Notes under the pieces: model-generated
Database searches by the model: none
What the model saw: only the letters and a program-made list of their open reading frames with translations
What the model was told of the DNA's origin: nothing
Assembly: GCA_963835825.1 (NCBI GenBank)
Contig: CAWIGZ010000001.1
Coordinates: forward strand, 744,001 to 808,000
Origin: JADGRB01 sp963835825
GTDB lineage: Bacteria > Myxococcota_A > Polyangia > Fen-1088
DNA: 64,000 nucleotides
Direction: 5' to 3'
Part shown: positions 27,239 through 35,090 of the stretch, one piece after another
Layout: the number at the start of each line of letters is the position of its first letter
Position numbering within the stretch: position 1 is the stretch's first letter
Position numbers and translations under genes: made by a program

Positions 27239-28471
27239 TCAGCGCGGGCTGAGCGCGAGGCCGGGCTCGAGCGCGACGGCGTCCTTTCGGGCGTAGGCCC
27301 GGGCGAGCAGCTTCGGCTGTCCGTCGAGGGTCACGGAGACGACCTCGACCCCCGCCGCCGCGAACCAGCCGGCGAGATCCGGATCCCCGATCGCCGGCCG
27401 GCCGTCGCGGACGACCGCCCGGAGCTCGGCGCGGCGGGCGGCGACCAGGCGCGCGGCGGGATCACGGCCGTCGTCTCGGAGGATCACCGCGTCGGCGCGC
27501 TGTCCCGGCGCCAGGCCGCCGACGTCCGGCATGCGCAGCATCCGGGCCGCGTCGGCCGTCGCCAGCCGCACCAGCTCGGCGGCGGTCAGCTCGCCGCGCG
27601 CCGCGGCGCCTGCCAGCTCGTCGAGGAGATCGCGCGCGCCGCTCAGGCGCGAGTCGGTCCCGAGGGCGAGGCGCCCGGCCTCGAACAGCCGGCGCGGCGC
27701 CAGCGTGGCGCCCAGCAGCGCCAGGTTGCTGGACGGACACCAGACGACGCCCGCGCCCCTGGTGACGACGCGCCCGAGATCGTCGGGCGAAAGTCCCACG
27801 CCGTGAACGAGGACCGTGTTGGCGGCGAGGCAACCGACGGCTTCGAGGCGGGCGAGCTCGCCGCGCGCGATCGCGTCGGTCCCCTCGGCGAGGTGAATCA
27901 CGAAGGGGGCGTCGGACGGCGTCGCCTTGAAAGCCGCGACGACCGGCGGGCCGAATGGCGCGCTGCCGCCCGCCAGCCGGGCCAGCCGGCCGAGCAGCCT
28001 GCCGGGCAGCCCTTCGCGCGGCGCTTGACCGAGCGAGTGACACCAGCCGAAGCGGCGCAGCAAGCGCACCGGAAAATTCGCGTCGTCGAGCGCCGCGTCC
28101 CAGGGATCGTGGTGCGCGACCGTGGTCGCCCCGGCCAGCAGGTTCTTGAGCCCCCCTTGCCAGCAGCGGGTCGCCGCGGGCACCGCCAGCGCGGCCGCCA
28201 CCTCCGGCGCCCGAAAATGCGCCCCGAACGCCGCGGCCCAGGCGTAGCTGTTCGGGAACGGCGCGCCCGACGGCAGCGGGGGGACGGCGTTGACCTGAAG
28301 ATGATCGTGCGCGTTGACCAGGCCGGGGAAGAGCAGGTGCCCGGTCAGATCGACCTGCGCCGCGCCCTCCGGCGGCGCCGCGGCAATCGTGTCGCCGGCG
28401 AAGTGCAGCGGCGCGCGCGCCGGGCCGTCGGCCTGCATGACGACGGCGCCTCGCAAGCTGGCGCCGATCAT
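27239..28471 (-). CDS. Amidohydrolase (ATZ/TRZ-cytosine deaminase-like)
   Basis: This is a 410-residue metal-dependent hydrolase of the amidohydrolase superfamily. Metal ligands are visible: HDH in GLVNAHDHLQ near residue 53, then His in FVIHLAEG, His in VLVHGVGL and Asp in LGTDSRLSG. The N-terminal beta sandwich and C-terminal GLAPGQRADAVIL are typical. Substrates of the family are deaminated heterocycles or similar compounds; this one is unassigned. Its ATG overlaps the glycosyltransferase stop (ATGA), an unusual partner for such an enzyme. Confidence 0.85.
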   Translation of the reverse strand: MIGASLRGAVVMQADGPARAPLHFAGDTIAAAPPEGAAQVDLTGHLLFPGLVNAHDHLQVNAVPPLPSGAPFPNSYAWAAAFGAHFRAPEVAAALAVPAATRCWQGGLKNLLAGATTVAHHDPWDAALDDANFPVRLLRRFGWCHSLGQAPREGLPGRLLGRLARLAGGSAPFGPPVVAAFKATPSDAPFVIHLAEGTDAIARGELARLEAVGCLAANTVLVHGVGLSPDDLGRVVTRGAGVVWCPSSNLALLGATLAPRRLFEAGRLALGTDSRLSGARDLLDELAGAAARGELTAAELVRLATADAARMLRMPDVGGLAPGQRADAVILRDDGRDPAARLVAARRAELRAVVRDGRPAIGDPDLAGWFAAAGVEVVSVTLDGQPKLLARAYARKDAVALEPGLALSPR

Positions 28472-29475
28472 CGGACCTCGACGGCCGACGGTTCCAGCGG
28501 GGCGGCGCCGCGACCGGCGCGATAGGGATTGCGCCCGGTGACGATCCGCGCGAACGCGCGCAGCATGGCGCGCGACGCCGTTCGATTGCCCGACGCCGCG
28601 TGCAGGATCGCGGCGCCGATCAGCGACCACAGGAGGTGCGCGGGCCGGACGTCGGCCAGCTCGCGGCGGGTCCGGACGAAGTAGTCGAGGGCCAGCACGC
28701 GCCGTTCCTGGGCGATGCCGTCGGCGAGCCGGTTGGCCTCGGCGCGGTGGTGGTAGACGGGCGCGTCGTTGAGGACGTGGATCCCCTCGGCGGGAAATCC
28801 GATCGCCACGCCGTAGTTGTCGCCGAGGCCGTGGCTGTCGAGCGATTCGTCGAACGGCGACGCCAGCAGCCAGTCGCGCCGCACCAGCGCGGCACCCAGC
28901 GAGTAGACCGGCGTCCGGAAGAACGCGCCGGCCATCTCGGTGATCACCGGCCAGCCCGAGCGGGCGAGGTGATTGCCCCGCGCGCGACATCGTCCGGCGA
29001 CGGCGCGCGCCAGCGGGTCGCGGCCGTGGATCGGCCCCCACATCCCCAGCTCGAACAAGAACTTCCAGGCGACGACCAGCGAGGACGTCTCGGGAAACTG
29101 TCCCGACCAGGCGCCGCCCCGCTTTTCGAGAAACAGCCCCGACACGGCGCCGCAGGCCGGGTGCGCCACCAGGTGCGCCGCCAATCGGGTCAGATGGTCG
29201 GCCGGGATCTCCATGTCGTCGTCGCAGAGAAAGACCCACGGCGCGGAGGCCGCCCGGATGCCGGCGTTTCGCTGCACGCAGACCGAGCGCGCGGCGGACA
29301 GATGAACGACGCGCAGCTTGTCGAGACCGGCGAAGGCCTCGGGACCGAGCCTCTCGTCGCTGGAGTCGACGACCAGCACCTCCCGCAGCGGGTGGGTCGA
29401 CCGGTTCAGGTTCCCCAGCAGCGACAGCAGCCGGTCGGGGCGATTGCAGGTCGGGATGACGACGCTGATCTCCAT
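28468..29475 (-). CDS. Family 2 glycosyltransferase
   Basis: This is a 335-residue GT-A fold transferase. It opens with EISVVIPTCNRPDRLLSLL, has VCVQRNAGIRAAS near residue 67 and the metal-binding CDDDMEI near 84. The acceptor-side DESLDSHGLGDNYGVAIGF (about 215) resembles the ED motif region. Substrate sugar unknown. It overlaps the GT4 stop by one base (TGATG) and the amidohydrolase by four, forming a three-gene operon. A surface glycan or glycolipid product is inferred. Confidence 0.88.
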   Translation of the reverse strand: MEISVVIPTCNRPDRLLSLLGNLNRSTHPLREVLVVDSSDERLGPEAFAGLDKLRVVHLSAARSVCVQRNAGIRAASAPWVFLCDDDMEIPADHLTRLAAHLVAHPACGAVSGLFLEKRGGAWSGQFPETSSLVVAWKFLFELGMWGPIHGRDPLARAVAGRCRARGNHLARSGWPVITEMAGAFFRTPVYSLGAALVRRDWLLASPFDESLDSHGLGDNYGVAIGFPAEGIHVLNDAPVYHHRAEANRLADGIAQERRVLALDYFVRTRRELADVRPAHLLWSLIGAAILHAASGNRTASRAMLRAFARIVTGRNPYRAGRGAAPLEPSAVEVR

Positions 29476-30602
29476 CAGGGCGCCCGCAGTCCCTCCAGGA
29501 TTCCGCTCAGGCGATCGACGGTCCAGGCCATGTCGTGCGATTCCGCCCAGCCGCGAGCGGCCCGCACGCGACGCCTCCAGCCGTCGGCGTCGCCCGCGAT
29601 GCTGACGATGCGGTCGGCGATTTGCCGCGGGTCGCCGGCCGGTACCACCACCGCCACCGTCTCGCCCAGATCGGCGATGTGCCCCACCGGCGTGCTCACC
29701 TGAAGAACCCCGCACATCGCCGCCTCGGTCAGGGAACGGTTCTGCCCCTCGGAGAGCGAGGTCAGCACGAACATGTTGGCCCAGCGATAGTGGTCCAGCA
29801 TGGAGCCGAAGGGGACCGCACCGGTGAGCTCGACGGCGTCGGCGATCCGCAGCTCCCGGCAGAGGGCGTCGAGCTCGCCGCGCAGCGATCCCTCGCCGAC
29901 GATGCGCAGCCGCGCGTCGAGCGCGCGCGGCAGCAGCGCGAAAGCTCGCAGCAACGTCGCTTGATCCTTCACCGCGGTCAGGTTGCCGACGTTCAGGATC
30001 CTGAGCGGCGCGCGCCGCTTGACCTCGAATGGGAACAGGGGCGCCTCGGCGCCGATCGGCACCAGATGATCGTCGGGCCGCGAGAAGCCGCGCCCGGCCA
30101 GCGCGTCCAGCTGCGCCTGCGCGACCGCCACCAGCGCGTCCGTTCGCCGGCAGGTCTCGATCACCAGCCGCCGCGTGAGCGGCCGCCCGAGGTGGCCGTA
30201 GCCGATCGCCGGAACATCGGCCGTCTCGGCGCCCAGCAACATCACGGCGACCGGCACCCGACAGGCCCGCCCGAGACCGACCACGAATGCGCCCATGGGG
30301 TAGCCCCAAAAAGAGAGCAGCCGATCGTAGCGGGAGGCGAGGTGGTCGGCGAGGAATTGCCGCATCATCTCCCCCCAGCGCAATCCTTTGAGGTTCACGG
30401 CGTCCACCGCAGCGGACGGCGCGCGTAGGCGGTAGGCGGAGGGGGCCGCAAACCCGCTGTTGACGGGAGCGAGCGAGTAATAGGTCACCTCGAACCGCTC
30501 CGCCAGCGAGGCGACGAGCGACCCGATGGCCGGCTGCCCCTGCGCGAACGCGCCCCCGCCAATTCCGCCCGGCGAAAAGATCGCCAGCCGCTTGCGGATC
30601 AT
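29475..30602 (-). CDS. Family 4 glycosyltransferase
   Basis: This is a 375-residue GT-B fold retaining transferase. It shows the N-terminal IFSPGGIGGGAFAQG loop, the mid-domain ILNVGNLTAVKDQATLLRAF near residue 200, FVLTSLSEGQNRSLTEAAMCG near 276 with the Glu-x7-Glu pattern, and VVVPAGDP. The sugar donor is unknown. It is the first gene of the operon with GT2 and the amidohydrolase, and its start is 124 bases from the divergent HipA-like kinase gene. Confidence 0.88.
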   Translation of the reverse strand: MIRKRLAIFSPGGIGGGAFAQGQPAIGSLVASLAERFEVTYYSLAPVNSGFAAPSAYRLRAPSAAVDAVNLKGLRWGEMMRQFLADHLASRYDRLLSFWGYPMGAFVVGLGRACRVPVAVMLLGAETADVPAIGYGHLGRPLTRRLVIETCRRTDALVAVAQAQLDALAGRGFSRPDDHLVPIGAEAPLFPFEVKRRAPLRILNVGNLTAVKDQATLLRAFALLPRALDARLRIVGEGSLRGELDALCRELRIADAVELTGAVPFGSMLDHYRWANMFVLTSLSEGQNRSLTEAAMCGVLQVSTPVGHIADLGETVAVVVPAGDPRQIADRIVSIAGDADGWRRRVRAARGWAESHDMAWTVDRLSGILEGLRAP

Positions 30603-30725
30603 GACCGGGCACGCAGCGCGCGGATTCTCATCGAATCCGGCATCCTACGCCGGCGCTCCCGGATGGGCACCCGTCGGCTGACGTTGGCGTTGACGGGGAC
30701 GTCGGGCAATATCGACGGTGCCGCG

Positions 30726-31557
30726 ATGTCTGCCGCTCCCCAGTCGCCCGCCACCCCGCGCCCGCTGCGGCGCCTCCTCGCCACGCGCTACGTGACCGCG
30801 CTGCGCGAAGGCGGGTCGGTCCCGGCGGTGGTGGAGGCCGATGACGGCGCGCTGTACGTGGCCAAGTTCCGGGCCGCCGCGCAGGGGGGACGGGCGCTGG
30901 CGGCCGAGCTGATCGTCGGCGAGCTGGCGCGCGCCGCAGGGCTGCGCCTTCCGGAGCTGGCGCTCATCGAGATCGACGCCGCGCTCGGCCGCAGCGAGCC
31001 ACACCAGGAGATCCAGGAGCTGTTGATCGGCAGCGCCGGGCTCAACCTGGCGATGGGCTATCTCGCCGGCGCGGTCGGCTACGACGTGGCGGCGCGGCGG
31101 CCGATCGACGGCGCGCTCGCCTCACGAATCGTCGCGCTGGACGTCTTCGCGGTCAACGTCGACCGCACCGCGCGCAACCCGAACCTGCTCTGGCAGGGGG
31201 GCGAGCTCTGGCTCATCGATCACGGGGCCGCGCTCTACTGGCACCACGGCTGGGAGGGCAAGAACGAGAACGAAGAGAGCGAGCTGGCCGTCTCGGCGGC
31301 GCGCCCGTTCGCGCGGGTCGGCGAGCACGTGCTGCTGCCGTTCGCCGACCAGCTGCCGGCCGCGGGCGCCGCGCTGGCGGCGGCGTTCGACGACCAGCGG
31401 ATCGCCCGCGCGGTCGACGGCCGTCCCCGACCTTTGGCTCGAGGGCCCGGGCCACGACAGGCTGCGGGCGGCCTACGAAACGTGGCTGCGCGCGCGTCGC
31501 GCGGCGTTGCCGAAGCTCCTCGACGAGGCGAACCGTGTCCGAGCGTCGCGCGTTTGA
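30726..31557 (+). CDS. HipA-like kinase (one apparent frameshift near 31420)
   Basis: About 276 residues with HipA/PI4K-like kinase features: a nucleotide-binding Lys in YVAKFRAAAQGG, a catalytic loop with DVFAVNVDRTARNPNLLW (about residue 140) and a metal-site IDHGAAL near 166. It lacks the N-terminal subdomain of classical HipA and has no HipB partner. An extra G near 31420 breaks the frame. Once removed, the protein ends in LDEANRVRASRV with a stop at 31557, overlapping the DUF3037 gene by 23 bases. Kinase activity and target are not known. An upstream in-frame ATG (30663) is less likely. Confidence 0.75.
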
Positions 31558-31918
31558 TTACGTGATCGTGCAGGTCGTGCCGCGTGTCGATCGCGACGAG
31601 CGGCTCAACGTCGGGGTGATCCTGTTCTGCCCGACCGCCGCCTACCTCGGTTGCCGGATCGCGCTCGACGAGCGGCGGCTGCGCGCGCTGGCGCCGGACG
31701 TCGATCTGGCGGCGCTGGCAGGCCAGCTGGACGCCGTCCGCGCGGTTGCCGCCGGCGAGGCGACCGCCGGCCCGATCGCCGGCCTTCCGCCGTCGGAGCG
31801 GTTTCACTGGCTCTCCGCCCCCCGCAGCACGATCGTGCAGCCGTCGTCGCCGCACGCCGGTCTCTGCGACGATCCCGCCGCCACCCTCGAGCACCTCTTC
31901 CAGATGACCGTCGGCTGA
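31535..31918 (+). CDS. DUF3037 protein
   Basis: This is a 127-residue DUF3037 protein. Signatures seen are FDYVIVQVVPRVDRDERLNVGVILFC at residues 7-31, which is the family hallmark, and GLCDDPAATLEHLFQ at the C terminus. It starts at GTG inside the end of the HipA-like gene, so the two are translated together. The pairing of a HipA-like protein and DUF3037 is, from memory, recurrent in bacteria and of unknown function. The gene is followed directly by the second repeat array. Confidence 0.85.
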   Translation: MSERRAFDYVIVQVVPRVDRDERLNVGVILFCPTAAYLGCRIALDERRLRALAPDVDLAALAGQLDAVRAVAAGEATAGPIAGLPPSERFHWLSAPRSTIVQPSSPHAGLCDDPAATLEHLFQMTVG

Positions 31919-31920
31919 AG

Positions 31921-32101
31921 TCGCAGGAAGCCTTGGGGGTCGTATTCGCGTGAGGGCGGACGAGCCTGAGGCTCGGCCGACCTCGTCGCGGGAGGTCGCA
32001 GGAACCCTTGGGGGTTCGTATCGCGTGAGGGCGGACGAGCCTGAGGCTCGGCCGACCTCGTCGCGGGAGGTCGCAGGAACCCTCCCAGGGTTCCTGTTCT
32101 A
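31921..32101 (-). repeat. Second double-hairpin repeat array (75-bp period)
   Basis: Two full units start at 31921 and 31996 and a third partial unit at 32071, period 75 bp. On the minus strand the array begins at the TAG stop of ppnP, with a ten-bp stem CAGGAACCCT-GGG-AGGGTTCCTG. It continues through CCCGCGACGAGGTCGG to a second hairpin, CGAGCC-TCA-GGCTCG followed by TCCGCC. The order and spacing equal those of the array at 6598. The stems differ in sequence but stay paired. The unit farthest from ppnP has a decayed first hairpin. CTCACGCGA, present between units here, is also the flank of the first array. Confidence 0.9.
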
Positions 32102-32392
32102 AAGATATTCGCAGAGGTAGGCGGTCGCCGTCTTGGCGCGCACGTCGAACCCCGCGCGGCCCGCGATCTCGAAGGCGGTGCCGGCCGGGTAGGGCGTCCA
32201 TTCGGTGCCGCCGTCGGGCTTGACCGCCAGCTCGCCGCTGATGACCGTCATCCGCTCGGGGGTCTCGGTGCCGAAGTGATAGCTGCCGGGAGCGATCACC
32301 CCGATCGTGGCCCGCCGACCGTTCCGTTCGAAGCCGACGCTCTGCACGTTCCCGTCGAAGTAGCTGTTGTGTTTCAGCGCTGCAGTGGACAT
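32099..32392 (-). CDS. ppnP: Pyrimidine/purine nucleoside phosphorylase PpnP
   Basis: This is a 97-residue cupin of the DUF1255 (YaiE) family, shown in E. coli to phosphorolyse nucleosides. The full family pattern is seen: HNSYFDGNVQSVGFE near residue 8, VIAPGSYHFGTETPERMTV near 31, the GTAFEI beta strand and the terminal YLCEYL. Length matches the family. The ATG at 32392 is nine bases after the methyltransferase gene end. The TAG stop forms the first bases of the repeat array. Confidence 0.92.
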   Translation of the reverse strand: MSTAALKHNSYFDGNVQSVGFERNGRRATIGVIAPGSYHFGTETPERMTVISGELAVKPDGGTEWTPYPAGTAFEIAGRAGFDVRAKTATAYLCEYL

Positions 32393-32401
32393 GGCGGCGG
32401 A

Positions 32402-33199
32402 CTATAGCGGATGTCGGCGCCCCCAGGCCGAGATCATCGGCGGCTGCGCCAGATCGAGCCGGCCGGCCGCCACGCTGTCGAGATGCCGGTCGATCTCCTC
32501 GGCGGTGGCGATCCCCTTGCCGAGCAACTGGTCGCGCAGAAAGGTCACCGTCGCCAGCTCCAGCGCCGCGCAGGCGGGCAGGGTGACCGGAAAGTAGGCG
32601 TCGGCCGCCACGTCGGCCAGCCCCGCCGCCCGCAGGAGCCGCGGCAGCTTGCGCCCGTACCCGAGGTCGACGCCCCGCTCGGCGAGCAGCGCCCGGAACC
32701 CGGCCCGCAGCTTGTTGGCCAGCGCGTCCTCGGCGGTGACCGGATCGAGCACGCTCAGCGGCTGCAGCGCCGGATCGGCGTCCTCGACCAGCAGCCAGCC
32801 GCCGGGGCGCAGGGCGCCGATCATCGACCGCAGCGCGCGCTGGCGATCGGGCAGGTGCACCAGCACCAGCCGCGCGTGCACCAGATCGAACAGCTCGTCG
32901 GGGGGCGGATCGCGCGCGACGTCGTGACGCCGCACCTCGACGGGCCCGCCGGCAGCCGCCCCCGCCCAGGCGAGCTCGATGTCGGTCGCCAGCACGCGCC
33001 CCTCGGCGCCCACCCGCGCCGCCAACCCGCGCGGCACCGACGGTCCCCCGGCCCCCACCTCCCAGCAGCGCCACCCGGGCGCGATGCCCAGCGCGTCGAC
33101 GTGCCGAAACGTGCTCGGGTCGAAGAGCGCCGCCAGCGCCGCGATTCGCGCGCCCGCTTCGACGACGCGGTTGTCGAGGAGGTAGTCGTTGGTGCCCAC
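32402..33199 (-). CDS. Class I SAM-dependent methyltransferase
   Basis: This is a 265-residue methyltransferase. It begins NDYLLDNRVVEAGARIAALAALFD; the SAM motif is CWEVGAGGPSVPRGLAARVG near residue 45, followed by the acidic strand VLATDIEL. FDLVHARLVLVHLPDR and LRPGGWLLVEDAD follow. This layout is common for small-molecule methyltransferases of secondary metabolism or cofactor type. Substrate unknown. It is probably co-transcribed with ppnP, nine bases downstream. Confidence 0.85.
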   Translation of the reverse strand: MGTNDYLLDNRVVEAGARIAALAALFDPSTFRHVDALGIAPGWRCWEVGAGGPSVPRGLAARVGAEGRVLATDIELAWAGAAAGGPVEVRRHDVARDPPPDELFDLVHARLVLVHLPDRQRALRSMIGALRPGGWLLVEDADPALQPLSVLDPVTAEDALANKLRAGFRALLAERGVDLGYGRKLPRLLRAAGLADVAADAYFPVTLPACAALELATVTFLRDQLLGKGIATAEEIDRHLDSVAAGRLDLAQPPMISAWGRRHPL

Positions 33200-33215
33200 G
33201 CGGCTCGGGTGAATC

Positions 33216-33839
33216 TTACCCGGGAGCGTGGGCCTCCGCCGAGCACTCGCACTGGTAACATCCGTGGGTGGCGCAGGTGCCGCAGCTCTGCTCGACGCGC
33301 ACCCGCAGCGCCTGGCGCGCGCGGAACAGCCGCACGGCGGCGTTGCCGCGGGTGATGCCGGCGGCCGTCGCGAAGCTCTGCAGCGATTCCCCGCCGAGAT
33401 CGACGCGCTGGATGGCCCTGGCGTAGTCCGGCTTCAAGGTGTCGACCAGGCTGCCCACGCAGGCGCAGATGGTGTCGACCAGCTCTTGATCGGGCTCGGC
33501 GTCAGCGCCCGCGGCCTCCTCGCGGGCGAGCGCCGCGCGCCCCCGCTCTTCGGCCGACTGACGGCGCAGGTGGTCGATCATCACGTTCCGCAACAGGCGG
33601 TAGAACCAGGCCACCACCGACTCGTCATCGCGCAACGTCCGCCCGCGGGCGATGCCCCGGACGAACGCCTCTTGCAACAGCTCCTCGGCCAGGTCCGGCC
33701 GCCGCACCCGCCGCTCGAGAAATCCCAGGAACCGGCGGTGATTCGCCGTCAGCACGCGGAGCACCGCGGGCGACAGCCCGCCCTCGGCTTCAGGGCCGTC
33801 GGCGCGCTCGTCGCCACGCGGTGACACCGGGAGGGACAT
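33216..33839 (-). CDS. ECF sigma factor with Cys-rich C-terminal tail
   Basis: This is a 207-residue ECF sigma factor. Region 2 is LAEELLQEAFVRGIARG with VVAWFYRLLRNVMIDHLRR; region 4 is LKPDYARAIQRVDLGGESLQ then TRGNAAVRLFRARQALR. The last 22 residues hold CGTCATHGCYQCEC: cysteines 186, 189, 194, 197 and 199 with His192, a plausible zinc or redox site. No anti-sigma gene is adjacent, so this tail may itself sense a signal. A 26-residue Cys-rich peptide is encoded 22 bases upstream. The ATG at 33839 is used; a TTG at 33848 in frame is possible. Confidence 0.85.
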   Translation of the reverse strand: MSLPVSPRGDERADGPEAEGGLSPAVLRVLTANHRRFLGFLERRVRRPDLAEELLQEAFVRGIARGRTLRDDESVVAWFYRLLRNVMIDHLRRQSAEERGRAALAREEAAGADAEPDQELVDTICACVGSLVDTLKPDYARAIQRVDLGGESLQSFATAAGITRGNAAVRLFRARQALRVRVEQSCGTCATHGCYQCECSAEAHAPG

Positions 33840-33861
33840 CTTCCTCAAGGATGGTGTCAGC

Positions 33862-33942
33862 TCACCCGCACGGGCAACCGGGCGGGCAGTCGCCGTCGCA
33901 AGGGTTGCAGGGGCAGTGGTCGTCGGTCTTGGTCGTCGTCAT
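33862..33942 (-). CDS. 26-residue Cys-rich peptide (metallothionein-like)
   Basis: A very short gene with a strong ribosome site (AAGGAGG, then five bases, then ATG at 33942). It encodes 26 residues: an MTTTKTDD head, then six cysteines at 10, 12, 15, 19, 23 and 25 separated by Pro, Gly, Asn and Asp (CPCNPCDGDC and CPCG). No signal peptide. The spacing resembles metal-chelating peptides. It lies 22 bases upstream of the sigma gene with the Cys-rich tail, in the same direction, so the two probably form an operon for metal or thiol stress. The function is an inference; the reading frame and ribosome site are seen directly. Confidence 0.65.
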   Translation of the reverse strand: MTTTKTDDHCPCNPCDGDCPPGCPCG

Positions 33943-34053
33943 GGCGCCTCCTTGGTTGGGCCGCTCACGTGCGGCTCTCTCTCTTGCTGACGGAGGAGCG
34001 GGCCCAGGATTACAGTCGCACCGCCCATTCTGATTGGACGAACGGGTCAGTCC

Positions 34054-34920
34054 TCAGTCCTCTTGGGGCAGGTCGTCGAGCGCCGCCATCTCGGCGTCGG
34101 TCAGCACGATGCGCGCGGCGGCCACGTTCTCCTCCAGGTGATCGACGCGGGAGGTCCCGGGGATCGGCAGCATCACCGGGCTCTTGCGGAGCGTCCAGGC
34201 GAGCACGATCTGGCTGGCGGTGCCGCCGTGGCGCCGGGCGATCTTGTCGACGGTCGAGCCGGCCTGGGTGAGCTTTCCCGCGCCCAGCGGGAACCACGGA
34301 ATGAACCCGATCCCCCGCCGCTCGCAGTGCGCCAGCACCTCCTCGCTCGACCTGTCGGCCAGGTTGTAACGGTTCTGCACCGTCGCCACCGGGAAATATT
34401 TCGACGCCGCCTCGATCTCCTCGACGCTCACTTCGCTGAGACCGGCGTGGCGGATGACCCCGGCGTCCAGCAGCGCGGCGACCGCCCCGAACTGCTCGTC
34501 GCGCGGGACCTTGGGGTCGATGCGGTGGAGCTGCCACAGATCGATCCGCTCGACGCCGAGCTGGCGCAGGCTCCGGTGCGCCTGCTGGATCAGGTACTCG
34601 GGACGCCCGAGCGGGACCCAGCGATCGGGTCCCGGGCGCGCCAGCCCAGCCTTGGTGGCGACGCGGATGTCGCCGTAGGGGTGCAGCGCTTCACGGATCA
34701 GCCGCTCCGAGACGTCCGGCCCGTAGGAATCGGCGGTGTCGATGAAGTCGATCCCCAAGTCGCGCGCGCGCCGGAGCGTCCGGAGCGCCTCCGCCGGGTC
34801 CGCCGGCTCGCCCCAGATCCCGGGCCCCGTCAGGCGCATGGCGCCAAAGCCGAGGCGGTGGATCGGCATCTCGCCGCCGATGCGGAAAGTCCAGCTCTTC
34901 GAAGGTTGGGTCTCGCTCAT
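34054..34920 (-). CDS. Aldo/keto reductase
   Basis: This is a 288-residue NADPH-dependent aldo/keto reductase (TIM barrel). The catalytic tetrad is visible: Asp and Tyr in DFIDTADSYGPD near residue 53, Lys in VATKAGL near 89 and His in DLWQLHRID near 131. PIPGTSRVDHLEENV near the C terminus contacts the cofactor phosphate. The start is the ATG at 34920. The gene is divergent from an AraC-family regulator, which probably controls it. Substrate unknown. Confidence 0.92.
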   Translation of the reverse strand: MSETQPSKSWTFRIGGEMPIHRLGFGAMRLTGPGIWGEPADPAEALRTLRRARDLGIDFIDTADSYGPDVSERLIREALHPYGDIRVATKAGLARPGPDRWVPLGRPEYLIQQAHRSLRQLGVERIDLWQLHRIDPKVPRDEQFGAVAALLDAGVIRHAGLSEVSVEEIEAASKYFPVATVQNRYNLADRSSEEVLAHCERRGIGFIPWFPLGAGKLTQAGSTVDKIARRHGGTASQIVLAWTLRKSPVMLPIPGTSRVDHLEENVAAARIVLTDAEMAALDDLPQED

Positions 34921-35090
34921 GCCATTGAAAGGATGGACACGGGATCGCCCTTTTGCCCGGCTCGTCCGCTCGACTGCTTGACTTGGCTGGGCAAATATCT
35001 CATTTTTGGCGTTGTTCTCGCATTTCTGGCGGATCGGGGGTGCTTGCCGATGGGGGCCGACCTTTCCGGGAATATGAAGATCTGCTCACT
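34921..35090. promoter_or_regulatory. Divergent promoter region between aldo/keto reductase and AraC regulator
   Basis: This 170-bp region is AT-rich compared with its surroundings in its central part (AAATATCTCATTTTTGG near 34991). TTGACT at 34978 could be a rightward -35 element, but no strong -10 follows at standard spacing. No gene was found in it. Confidence 0.3.
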
